A DNA stretch of 13,058 nt from an uncultured Lachnospiraceae bacterium (GCA_902489925.1 CABUBX010000048.1:1-13058), one strand, 5' to 3'; positions 1-7,399 are shown, numbered from the stretch's first letter. Program-made: numbers and translations. The notes: generated by a model not told the origin, from the sequence alone.

Positions 1-144
1 CCGTGACCGAAGCAAACGAAGTTTGCTTTGGTTGGGCATGGCGGATTTTGGAACAGAAAACCAAGCGAAAGCCCGTGACCGAAGCAAACGAAGTTTGCTT
101 TGGTTGGGCATGGCGGATTTTGGAACAAAAAACCAGGCGAAAGC
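1..144. repeat. Two tandem copies of a 72-bp hairpin-bearing repeat
   Basis: Copies span 1-72 and 73-144 and differ at only two positions that I can see (56 versus 128 and 64 versus 136). Each copy holds a near-perfect inverted repeat: ACCGAAGCAAAC, a GAA loop, then GTTTGCTTTGGT (6-32 and 78-104), giving a 12-bp stem with one G-U pair. The unit is a multiple of three, so a reading frame stays open across both copies. The left edge of the window cuts the array, so the copy number is a minimum. It may be a REP-like intergenic repeat, or the repeated 3' end of an upstream gene. No U-tract follows either hairpin, so they are not classical terminators. Confidence 0.9.
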
Positions 145-201
145 TTAAGGTGAAGCAGGCGAATTTTTACACGATATACAATTTTTATGGAGAACAATTG
201 A

Positions 202-1956
202 ATGAAAATACTTTTAACAGCAATCAACGCCAAGTATATTCACGCAAATCTGGCGGTTTATTCTCTGGCAGCCTATGCGGGGGACAGCGGGGCCGATATT
301 AAGATTGCGGAATATACAATTAATCATCAAAAGGAAGAAATACTCAAAGGTATATATATGGAGAAGGCCGATGTTGTCGCTTTTTCATGTTACATATGGA
401 ATATTGAATTTGTATTGGAAATCGCACAGCTTTTAAAACGGGTGGCGCCGCAGACAAAAGTGTGGCTTGGCGGACCGGAGGTTTCCTATGATGCCAAAGC
501 CTTGATGGCGGCACATCATGAAATTGACGGAATTATGTGCGGTGAAGGGGAAGAAACATTTAAAAAGCTTTCTGAATGTTATGTAAACTCTGAAAAGAAA
601 GGCTGCCGTCCGGAAGATGAATTTTCAAATATTTTCGGACTTGTTTACAGAAAAGACAATGATATTTATGTAAATCAACCTGCGCCGCTGATGGATATGG
701 ACTGTCTTCCGTTTGTTTATGATGATTTGACATTATTTGAACATAAAATTATTTATTATGAATCAAGCCGCGGCTGTCCGTTTTCGTGCAGCTACTGTCT
801 GTCCTCCATTGATAAAAAGGTGCGTTTTAAGCGTACGGCGCTTGTAAAAGAAGAATTGAAAAAGCTTCTTGATGCCCGTGTGCCTCAGGTGAAATTTGTT
901 GACAGGACATTTAACTGCCGTCATCAGCATACGATGGAAATATGGCAGTTTATTAAAGAAAATGATAATGGGGTGACAAATTTTCACTTTGAAATTACGG
1001 CAGATTTATTGAATGAGGCAGAAATTGAGCTTTTAAATACGATGCGTCCGGGACTTGTCCAGTTGGAAATCGGCGTACAGTCCACAAATCCGGAAACGCT
1101 CAAAGAAATTCGCAGAGTGATGGACTTTCATCAGCTTTCGGATATTGTTAAGAAAATTGCTGACGGACACAACATTCATCAGCATTTGGACTTAATTGCC
1201 GGACTGCCGTTTGAAGATTTAAAGTGCTTTAAAAAGTCTTTTAATGATGTATATGGACTAAAGCCGCAACAGCTTCAGCTGGGCTTTTTAAAAGTCCTTA
1301 AAGGTTCGTGGATGCATGAAAACCGGGAAGCCTATGGTCTTGTCTATACACCGAAGCCGGTATATGAGGTGCTTTCAACAAAGTGGCTTAGTTTTGAGGA
1401 TATTTTATTTTTAAAAGGCATTGAAGCCGTTGTGGAAATATTTTACAACAGCCATCAGTTTGAAAAAACGATAGAATATCTCAGCCGTTTTTTTGAAAAT
1501 GCTTTTGATTTTTATGCGGCGCTGGCGGCATACTATGAAAAAAACAAGCTCAATGAGATGAACCATAAAAGACTGGCAAGATATGAGCACCTGCTGGACT
1601 TTTCAAAAGAAACGTCAGCAGAGCCGGGGCTTGTGAAAGCGATGCTTATTTATGATTTGTATGCGAGAGAGCATTTGAAAAGCCGTCCTTTGTGGGCGGG
1701 AGACCGGGAACATAAAAAAGAAGAAACGGCGGCATTTTTCAGCGACAATAAACAGTTGTCCGCGTATTTGCCGGATAGGGCAGGGATGAGCTACAGGCAG
1801 ATACGATTTGAGACACATTTAGAATATTTTGAGTATGATATGAAGACAGCGTGGGAAAGCGGCAGGGCTGTCCGGCGGGAATATAAAATATTATTTGATT
1901 ACGGACACAGAGATGCGCTGACTTATGAGGCGCTGACGATACATATCGTTTCATAG
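202..1956 (+). CDS. B12-binding radical SAM protein (DUF4080 type)
   Basis: This 584-aa protein starts at an ATG with a GGAG ribosome binding site 9 nt upstream (189-192). Residues 1 to about 140 look like a cobalamin-binding Rossmann domain, including the strand and loop VWLGGPEVSYD near 88-97. The radical SAM core follows, with the CxxxCxxC motif at C192, C196 and C199 in SSRGCPFSCSYC; these cysteines hold a 4Fe-4S cluster that cleaves S-adenosylmethionine. Residues from about 390 to the end match the size and position of the DUF4080 C-terminal region of this family. The histidine-bearing DxHxxG motif of classical B12-binding domains is not evident, as is usual in many class B relatives, so cobalamin binding is inferred from the family rather than shown. 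Substrate unknown. It is the first gene of the + strand row and lies 16 bp before the exonuclease. No signal peptide is seen, so it should be cytosolic. Confidence 0.9.
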   Translation: MKILLTAINAKYIHANLAVYSLAAYAGDSGADIKIAEYTINHQKEEILKGIYMEKADVVAFSCYIWNIEFVLEIAQLLKRVAPQTKVWLGGPEVSYDAKALMAAHHEIDGIMCGEGEETFKKLSECYVNSEKKGCRPEDEFSNIFGLVYRKDNDIYVNQPAPLMDMDCLPFVYDDLTLFEHKIIYYESSRGCPFSCSYCLSSIDKKVRFKRTALVKEELKKLLDARVPQVKFVDRTFNCRHQHTMEIWQFIKENDNGVTNFHFEITADLLNEAEIELLNTMRPGLVQLEIGVQSTNPETLKEIRRVMDFHQLSDIVKKIADGHNIHQHLDLIAGLPFEDLKCFKKSFNDVYGLKPQQLQLGFLKVLKGSWMHENREAYGLVYTPKPVYEVLSTKWLSFEDILFLKGIEAVVEIFYNSHQFEKTIEYLSRFFENAFDFYAALAAYYEKNKLNEMNHKRLARYEHLLDFSKETSAEPGLVKAMLIYDLYAREHLKSRPLWAGDREHKKEETAAFFSDNKQLSAYLPDRAGMSYRQIRFETHLEYFEYDMKTAWESGRAVRREYKILFDYGHRDALTYEALTIHIVS

Positions 1957-1972
1957 ATGAAAGGAACATACG

Positions 1973-2683
1973 ATGATTAAAGATTATGTAGCCTTTGATT
2001 TGGAGACGAGCGGACTGAACTGTGAGACGGATGAGATTATTGAAATCGGTGCCCTAAAAGTAAAGGGAGGCAAGGTTGCAGAGCGATTTAATCAGCTTAT
2101 ACGTCCGAAGGTGCCGGTGACGCCTCAAATCACGGCGATTACGGGAATAACGAATGAGATGCTTGAGAAGGCGCAGCCTGTAGAAAAGGTCATTCCTGAA
2201 TTTATTCTTTTTTGCAGGGATGAAATTATGCTCGGACATAATGTTATGTTTGACTATAAGTTTACAAAGGTATATGCTAAAAGATACGGACTGCCTTTTG
2301 AAAAAAAAGGCATTGATACATTAAAGATTGCAAGAAAGGTACTGCCCGATTTGGAATCAAAAAGTCTTGGGGCTTTGTGCGAGCATTATGAAATTGTGAA
2401 TCAGGCGGCGCACAGAGCTTACCACGACGCTTTGGCAACGGCAAAGATTTATCACATGCTGGCGCATTTTTATGAAGAAAAGTATCCGAAGCTTTTTGAG
2501 CCGGAAAATCTTATTTATCATCAAAAAAAGGTATCGCCGGCAACGGCAAAGCAAAAAGTCTACTTGAAGGAATTGCTGAAATATCATAAAATAGACTTTA
2601 ATCAGGACATGGATGCAATGACAAAAAGCGAGATGTCCAAAGTGATTGATAAGATTATTCTTGTTCATGGCAGGATGTTTTAA
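1973..2683 (+). CDS. DEDDh-family 3'-5' exonuclease (DnaQ/PolC-type)
   Basis: This 236-aa protein carries the full catalytic set of DEDDh nucleases. D9 and E11 are in FDLETSGL (exo I), D94 is in LGHNVMFDYKF (exo II), and H147 with D152 are in HRAYHDA (exo III). Such enzymes remove nucleotides from DNA 3' ends using two metal ions, either as a polymerase proofreading subunit or in repair. The exonuclease domain covers about residues 4-170. The rest, about 185-236, is a short lysine-rich helical tail (SPATAKQKVYLKELL, then MTKSEMSKVIDKII) that is not part of the nuclease fold. The tail resembles small motifs seen at the ends of other Clostridia exonucleases, but I cannot assign it a role. The ATG at 1973 has an AAAGGA ribosome binding site. 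The protein is a stand-alone exonuclease, since no polymerase domain is present. Confidence 0.92.
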   Translation: MIKDYVAFDLETSGLNCETDEIIEIGALKVKGGKVAERFNQLIRPKVPVTPQITAITGITNEMLEKAQPVEKVIPEFILFCRDEIMLGHNVMFDYKFTKVYAKRYGLPFEKKGIDTLKIARKVLPDLESKSLGALCEHYEIVNQAAHRAYHDALATAKIYHMLAHFYEEKYPKLFEPENLIYHQKKVSPATAKQKVYLKELLKYHKIDFNQDMDAMTKSEMSKVIDKIILVHGRMF

Positions 2684-2702
2684 AGTGCAAAGGGGAATTT
2701 TT

Positions 2703-2798
2703 ATGTTTGATAAAAAGAAGAAAAAAATTATTTCAGCAGTAATTGCTGTAATTTTAGTGGCATCAATGGTACTCGGCTGCGTTGCCGCCCTTTTATGA
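2703..2798 (+). CDS. 31-aa membrane or lipoprotein-like small peptide
   Basis: This short frame begins at ATG 2703 with a good ribosome binding site (AAAGGGGAA, 2688-2696) about 7 nt upstream, and ends at TGA 2796-2798. The product starts MFDKKKKK and continues as one hydrophobic stretch of about 20 residues, ending VLGCVAALL. The Lys-rich start then hydrophobic core fits a single N-in membrane helix. C26 in VLGC is a weak lipobox, which would leave a six-residue mature lipopeptide. It sits in the 168-bp gap between the exonuclease and the VanW-like gene, where the strong ribosome binding site would otherwise be unexplained. Its architecture recalls tiny one-helix proteins such as Prli42 of Listeria and Bacillus, but I do not claim homology. 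No function is assigned. Confidence 0.6.
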   Translation: MFDKKKKKIISAVIAVILVASMVLGCVAALL

Positions 2799-2851
2799 AA
2801 CAGGGCTTTACAGCCGTCTGCCTTTGATTTTAAGAAAAATCAGGAGGAAAT

Positions 2852-4237
2852 ATGAAGCGGCCTTTTCTATGTGTGAAGCGGTTACTTTTGAAAACGGCGG
2901 CTGTGGCAGTATTGGCGCTTTTACCTGTGCTTGCGGTGTCGGCAGCAGAAGCGGAAGATACAAAAAAGGACGGACAAATCCGGCTTCCCGAGAATGTTTT
3001 TGTCGAGGGGATAAATATCGGCGGGAAAACACCAAAGGAGGCGCGGCTGATGCTGGAGGCGTTTTTGAGTGCAGTAGAAAATTACAGACTGGTACTTAAC
3101 TGCGAGGCAAAGGAAGTTACATTTACCTTTAAAGAGCTTGGCGTAAGACTTGCTGACAGAGGGGCTATTGATGAAATATGCAATGTATGCAGAAGAAAAG
3201 ATTTTATGCGTCAGCTTTCAGAGCTTTGCAGCATTTCCGGGGATGGCCTGCATTTTAAATTGGATTTTGTATGTGATGAGGCGGAGGCTTCCTGTCTTAT
3301 TGAAGGCAGGCGGGCTGAGATAGATACAGAGGCGAGGGATGCCTCGCTTGTACGAAAAAACGGTGAGTTTATTGTGACACCGGAGATACCCGGTCAGACA
3401 ATCGACAGCAAGGCAACGGCAAAAGAATTGGCTGGCGCCATTAAAAAGCGCTGGCGAGAGGGCGAAAAAGGGCTTTGTGTATCCGCTGTGCTGCACCGGA
3501 CAAATCCGGAGCATTGTGCGGATGAACTTTTGACAGTCAAAGAGCGGCTAGGGGCTTATGAAACAAGCTTTGCAGGTTCGTCTAAAGGGCGTATGGCAAA
3601 TATAAGAAATGGTGCATCAAAGCTTGAAAACACGGTTGTTTATCCCGGTGAGGAATATTCATTTTTACAGGCGATGACACCTTTTAGCGAAGAAAACGGC
3701 TATTTTACGGCGGGCACCTATGTCAATGGCCGCAATACGCCGGGGCTTGGCGGCGGTATTTGTCAGGTATCATCGACACTTTATAATGCGGTGCTTCGCG
3801 CAGAGCTTCAAGTGACTGAGCGTACGAATCATATGATGACTGTCGGGTATGTGCCGCTTGGCGCAGATGCGACAATTGCCAATCCTTCGATTGATTTCAA
3901 ATTCAGAAATGATACAAAGACACCGGTACTTATTGAAGCATTTACATCCGGCACAATGCTTTATGTGAATATTTACGGTAAAGAAACGCGTCCTAAAAAT
4001 CGGACGATTGAATTTGTGACGGTCACAGAGGAAACGGTGCAGCCCGGTGCCGATGTGGTGACTTATGATGCCTCAAAGCCGGCGGATTATTTTTACGTCG
4101 AGCAAAATGCGCATACGGGCTACACGGCGGCGTTTTATAAAAATATTTATATAGATAATCAATTAACAGAACAGATTTTAATTAACCGAAGTCAATACGG
4201 TGCTTATCCGCGCTATGTGATTTGCGGCAGTGGATAA
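2852..4237 (+). CDS. VanW-like exported cell-envelope protein
   Basis: This 461-aa protein has a clear signal peptide: basic start (MKRPFLCVKR), hydrophobic core at about 15-29 and a likely cleavage site after AVSA near residue 31. Residues about 75-195 fit the position of the helical PG_binding_4 domain that usually precedes VanW. The VanW domain follows at about 238-378, with the family hallmark GLGGGICQVSSTLYNA at 298-313. The end (about 384-448) looks like a G5-type beta domain, which is common after VanW. It should act outside the membrane at the cell wall. Despite the name, VanW proteins have no proven biochemical activity, and there is no vancomycin resistance cluster here. The start at 2852 is fixed by a perfect AGGAGG at 2842-2847. 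The AIR-synthase-like gene begins 13 bp downstream. Confidence 0.9.
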   Translation: MKRPFLCVKRLLLKTAAVAVLALLPVLAVSAAEAEDTKKDGQIRLPENVFVEGINIGGKTPKEARLMLEAFLSAVENYRLVLNCEAKEVTFTFKELGVRLADRGAIDEICNVCRRKDFMRQLSELCSISGDGLHFKLDFVCDEAEASCLIEGRRAEIDTEARDASLVRKNGEFIVTPEIPGQTIDSKATAKELAGAIKKRWREGEKGLCVSAVLHRTNPEHCADELLTVKERLGAYETSFAGSSKGRMANIRNGASKLENTVVYPGEEYSFLQAMTPFSEENGYFTAGTYVNGRNTPGLGGGICQVSSTLYNAVLRAELQVTERTNHMMTVGYVPLGADATIANPSIDFKFRNDTKTPVLIEAFTSGTMLYVNIYGKETRPKNRTIEFVTVTEETVQPGADVVTYDASKPADYFYVEQNAHTGYTAAFYKNIYIDNQLTEQILINRSQYGAYPRYVICGSG

Positions 4238-4250
4238 ATAAAGGAGAATT

Positions 4251-5246
4251 ATGAAACAGGGAAAATTACCGGAAAATATATTGGACAGAGCTGTGTTAAA
4301 AAAGCTTAAACGGCGCAGGTGTGAGGTTTTGACAAGACCTGCGGCCGGTGCGGATTTGGCTGCGGCAGATTTCAATGGTCTGGCGGCAGTCAGTCACATG
4401 AATACAATGTGCGGCAGTGCCGAGGAGTGTGGACGCTTAGCTGTTCTTTCGGCTGCAAATGGTCTGTGGGCACAGGGCGCCGATGTTTATGGTGTGCATA
4501 TGAGTGTGACAGCCCCAAGACTGGCAGATGAACAGGATATAAGACAGTTTATGGGATTTTCGGAGGCTGTGTGTGCGCAGTCGGATATAGAAATTATGGG
4601 CGGGCATACGCAGGTGAGCGATGCCGTCAATGAATTTGTTGTGACTGTGTGTGCCAACGGATTTTTAGAAAAAGATAAACTGCCGGATAAACGTCGGGTT
4701 CAGGCGGGCGATGACCTTGTGATGGCAGGTTTTGCGGGACTGTCGGGAACGGCAATCATGGCAAAACGTGCATCGGATGCGCTTTGCGCAAAATATAATC
4801 CCGATTTTATTGATGGCGCTGCGCAGTTTTATAAGTTTGGCAGTGTGAGGGCTGCCGCCCGCATTGCCGACAGCTTTGGCGTGTCGGCAGCACATGATGT
4901 TTCATCATCAGGGATTTTTGGTGCACTTTGGGAATTTGCCTCATGGAGTGGCAAGGGCTTTCGTGTGGATTTGAAAAAAATATTATTAAAGCAGGAAACA
5001 GTTGAGCTCTGTGATTATTTTGATTTGAATCCTTACCGTCTGGAATCCTCGGGCGCGTTGCTTTTTGCGGCGCCGCACGGCGAGCAGCTTGTGTATCTTT
5101 TGAAAAAAGAGGGCATTGACGCTGCGGTTATCGGAGAGGTGACGGATAATCACGATAAAACAATTGTGAATGATGATGAGGAAGGCTTTATGGAACCGCC
5201 GAGAGGTTCCGAAATGGCTAAAGTTGAATGGAGGAAAGAAAAATGA
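4251..5246 (+). CDS. Divergent PurM/HypE-like (AIR synthase-related) protein
   Basis: This 331-aa cytosolic protein has the two-domain layout of the PurM/HypE/SelD/ThiL superfamily. The N-terminal half has the landmarks GADLAAADF (33-41), GRLAVLSAANGLWAQGAD (61-78) and GGHTQVSDAV (117-126). The C-terminal half has GDDLVMAGFAGLSGTAIMA (153-171), AAHDVSSSGIFGALWE (213-228) and an ending ESSGALLFA strand. Relatives usually bind Mg-ATP through acidic residues in STD and ND motifs. Here the equivalent stretches read SHMN (48-51) and ANG (69-71), so those acids appear lost, and the family Glu after GGHT is Gln121. It may therefore be an altered or non-ATPase member; its substrate is unknown. GGAG lies 4 nt before the ATG. 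Its stop codon overlaps the Lrp start (ATGA), which implies translational coupling. No hydrogenase or selenium genes are nearby, so I avoid the name HypE or SelD. Confidence 0.8.
   Translation: MKQGKLPENILDRAVLKKLKRRRCEVLTRPAAGADLAAADFNGLAAVSHMNTMCGSAEECGRLAVLSAANGLWAQGADVYGVHMSVTAPRLADEQDIRQFMGFSEAVCAQSDIEIMGGHTQVSDAVNEFVVTVCANGFLEKDKLPDKRRVQAGDDLVMAGFAGLSGTAIMAKRASDALCAKYNPDFIDGAAQFYKFGSVRAAARIADSFGVSAAHDVSSSGIFGALWEFASWSGKGFRVDLKKILLKQETVELCDYFDLNPYRLESSGALLFAAPHGEQLVYLLKKEGIDAAVIGEVTDNHDKTIVNDDEEGFMEPPRGSEMAKVEWRKEK
5230..5234 (+). promoter_or_regulatory. Ribosome binding site deciding the Lrp start
   Basis: GGAGG lies 8 nt before ATG 5243 but directly overlaps the upstream in-frame ATG at 5228. 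The 5243 start is therefore preferred. It shares four bases (ATGA) with the stop of the preceding gene. Confidence 0.8.
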
Positions 5247-5725
5247 AGGAAAAAATATTGGCAATTATAGAGAAAAACAGTAAGATAAGCGTCGAGGATT
5301 TGGCGCTACTCTTAGGTGAGAGTATTGAAAATGTGGCGATGGCAGTGGCTGAGATGGAACAGGAAAAAATTATCTGCGGCTATCACACAATTATTAATTG
5401 GAATAAAGTCACAAGCGAAAAGGTGAATGCGCTGATTGAAGTCAAGGTGACGCCGCAAAGACAGCTCGGTTTCGATAAAATTGCGGAAAGAATTTATAAC
5501 TATCCTGAGGTTACAGCCGTCTATCTTATGTCCGGCGGTTTTGATTTTGCAGTGTTTATTGAGGGACGCACACTTCAGGAAGTTGCCGAATTTGTGACAT
5601 CAAAGCTTTCGACTATTGATTTGGTATTAAGTACGGCAACACATTTTGTTTTGAAAAAATATAAAGAACACGGTACGGTGCTTGTTGCACAGCCGACAAG
5701 AGAAAGGCAGCTGATTACACCATGA
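5243..5725 (+). CDS. Lrp/AsnC-family transcriptional regulator
   Basis: This 160-aa protein has an N-terminal winged helix-turn-helix (about 1-45, with ISVEDLALLLGESIENVAMA as the helix pair). A RAM/AsnC ligand-binding domain follows (about 60-140, including NALIEVKVTP and VYLMSGGFDFAVFIEG). Lrp proteins form dimers or octamers and change DNA binding in response to amino acids. A start at 5228 would add five residues (MEERK), but its position on top of the ribosome binding site argues against it. The gene overlaps both neighbours by ATGA, so it is translated together with the PurM-like protein and the aminotransferase. A regulator coupled to an aminotransferase resembles Bacillus subtilis alaR-alaT, which suggests control by an amino acid such as alanine; that is inference. 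Confidence 0.92.
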   Translation: MKEKILAIIEKNSKISVEDLALLLGESIENVAMAVAEMEQEKIICGYHTIINWNKVTSEKVNALIEVKVTPQRQLGFDKIAERIYNYPEVTAVYLMSGGFDFAVFIEGRTLQEVAEFVTSKLSTIDLVLSTATHFVLKKYKEHGTVLVAQPTRERQLITP

Positions 5726-6906
5726 GAAATCCATTATCTGAAAAAATTACCGGCATAAAGCCCTCGGGTATCCGTAAATTCTTTGACATTGTCACAGAGA
5801 TGAATGACCCGGAGGTTATTTCACTCGGTGTAGGTGAGCCGGATTTTGATACACCATGGCATATTCGCGAGGAAGGTATTTTTGCACTTGAGCAGGGAAG
5901 AACCTTCTACACATCAAATTCCGGTCTTATGGAGTTGCGCACAGAGATTTCAAAGTATCTAAAAAGAACTTGTGGCGTTTCCTACGATGCCGCCAAAGAA
6001 GTCATTTTGACAGTCGGCGGCTCAGAGGCGATTGATATAGCGCTGCGCGCCATGCTTGACCCGGGAGATGAGGTGCTTATTCCGCAGCCAAGCTATGTTT
6101 CTTATGAACCGTGTACAATTCTTGCGGACGGTGTGCCTGTCATTATTAACTTAAAAGAAGAAAATGAATTTAGGCTGACGGCAGAGGAAGTGCTTGAAGC
6201 TGTGACAGATAAAACGAAGATTCTTATTTTGCCGTTTCCGAATAACCCGACAGGTTCAGTGCTTCGCCGTGAGGATTTGGAGGCTATTGCAAAAGTATGT
6301 ATCGAAAAGGATATTTTTGTGCTTTCCGATGAGATTTACAGTGCCTTAACTTACGGCGATGCAAAGCATGTGACAATTGCTTCAATTCCGGGAATGAAGG
6401 AAAGAACCATTTTAATTAACGGTTTTTCAAAAGCTTATGCCATGACCGGCTGGCGTCTGGGCTACGCCTGCGGTCCGAAAGAAATTATGAAGCAAATGGT
6501 TAAAATTCATCAGTTTGCCATTATGTGCGCGCCGACAACAAGCCAGTATGCGGCTGTTGAGGCTTTAAGAAACGGTGATGCCGACGTGGAGATGATGCGT
6601 CAGTCTTATGACCAACGCCGCCGTTTTCTTGTCCACACCTTCAGGGAGATGGGGCTGGAATGTTTTGAGCCGTTTGGGGCTTTTTATGTATTTCCAAGTA
6701 TTAAAAGTCTTGGTATGACTTCTGATGAGTTTGCAGAAAAGCTTTTAAAGAGCGAAAAGGTAGCTGTTGTGCCGGGAACGGCATTTGGCGACTGCGGCGA
6801 GGGATTCCTTCGTATTTCTTACGCCTATTCCCTTGATGAGCTTAAAGAAGCGACAGGAAGAATTGCCCGCTTTGTAAAAAAATGCAGAGATGGAGAGATA
6901 AAGTAG
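5722..6906 (+). CDS. PLP-dependent class I/II aminotransferase
   Basis: This 394-aa protein has all core residues of fold-type I aminotransferases. The motif PNNPTG is at 173-178 with N175, DEIYS follows with D203 and Y206, and the Schiff-base lysine is K237 in GFSKAYAMTGWRLGY. The second arginine, R245, lies in the same motif, and the substrate carboxylate-binding R364 is in GFLRISYA. It transfers an amino group between an amino acid and a 2-oxo acid in the cytosol. Length and motifs fit the AspC/AlaT/PatA branch. The Lrp partner overlapping by ATGA favours an alanine or related transaminase, but substrate cannot be read from sequence. Ile codons are mostly ATT (27 of 32 by hand count) and Gly codons mostly GGT or GGC, unlike the gene that begins one base later. 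Confidence 0.95.
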   Translation: MRNPLSEKITGIKPSGIRKFFDIVTEMNDPEVISLGVGEPDFDTPWHIREEGIFALEQGRTFYTSNSGLMELRTEISKYLKRTCGVSYDAAKEVILTVGGSEAIDIALRAMLDPGDEVLIPQPSYVSYEPCTILADGVPVIINLKEENEFRLTAEEVLEAVTDKTKILILPFPNNPTGSVLRREDLEAIAKVCIEKDIFVLSDEIYSALTYGDAKHVTIASIPGMKERTILINGFSKAYAMTGWRLGYACGPKEIMKQMVKIHQFAIMCAPTTSQYAAVEALRNGDADVEMMRQSYDQRRRFLVHTFREMGLECFEPFGAFYVFPSIKSLGMTSDEFAEKLLKSEKVAVVPGTAFGDCGEGFLRISYAYSLDELKEATGRIARFVKKCRDGEIK

Positions 6907-6907
6907 G

Positions 6908-7399
6908 ATGTTAAATATTGTACTTCACGAGCCGGAGATCCCGGCAAATACAGGAAATATCGGACGCACATGCGTGGCTGCCAATGCGAAGCTTCATCTG
7001 ATCGAGCCGTTAGGGTTCCGGTTAAATGAAAAAAATCTGAAAAGAGCAGGAATGGATTACTGGAAAGATCTGGATGTGACAACATATATCGATTATAACG
7101 ACTTTCTGGAAAAGAATCCGGGAGCTAAGATTTATATGGCAACTACGAAGGCTGAGAAAATATATACAGAAGTCAAGTATGAGCCGGATTGTTATATTAT
7201 GTTTGGAAAAGAAAGCGCAGGAATACCGGAAGAGATTCTTGTGAATCATAAAGAAGACTGTATTAGGATTCCGATGGTTGGAGATATCCGCTCCCTCAAT
7301 CTCGGAAATTCAGCGGCAATTGTTTTGTACGAAGCACTGCGCCAGAATGGTTTTGAGGGGATGAATCTGGAAGGTCATTTGCATCATTTGAAATGGTAA
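6908..7399 (+). CDS. trmL: tRNA (cytidine(34)-2'-O)-methyltransferase TrmL
   Basis: This 163-aa protein is a full-length SPOUT methyltransferase of the TrmL/YibK type. The N-terminal NIVLHEPEIPANTGNIGRTC (3-22), the central MFGKESAGIPEEIL and the knotted C-terminal IPMVGDIRSLNLGNSAAIVLYE are the three hallmark motifs. It uses S-adenosylmethionine to methylate the ribose of the wobble base of certain leucine tRNAs. GGAGAG at 6892-6897 gives a ribosome binding site about 10 nt before the ATG, inside the end of the aminotransferase gene, and only one base separates the two genes. Codon choice differs sharply from the upstream genes: Gly is GGA in 8 of 12 codons and Ile is ATC in 5 of 14. It matches the V-ATPase genes that follow. 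Confidence 0.96.
   Translation: MLNIVLHEPEIPANTGNIGRTCVAANAKLHLIEPLGFRLNEKNLKRAGMDYWKDLDVTTYIDYNDFLEKNPGAKIYMATTKAEKIYTEVKYEPDCYIMFGKESAGIPEEILVNHKEDCIRIPMVGDIRSLNLGNSAAIVLYEALRQNGFEGMNLEGHLHHLKW

Noticed and set aside
175..180. TATACA resembling a -10 element upstream of the radical SAM gene
   Set aside because: No recognisable -35 lies at proper spacing, so no promoter is called in 145-201.
3..302. A 99-codon open frame beginning with GTG and crossing the 72-bp repeats
   Set aside because: It overlaps the well-supported radical SAM gene out of frame by 101 bases and has no visible ribosome binding site. It could be the tail of a gene upstream of the window, but that cannot be shown.
2825..2842. 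AT-rich 7-bp hairpin (TGATTTT/AAAATCA) abutting the VanW-like gene ribosome binding site
   Set aside because: The stem is mostly A-T and weak, so there is no reason to infer a riboswitch or thermosensor.
2782..3099. A 105-codon + strand frame overlapping the start of the VanW-like gene
   Set aside because: It lacks a ribosome binding site, and the VanW-like frame has a signal peptide and clear family motifs over the same bases.
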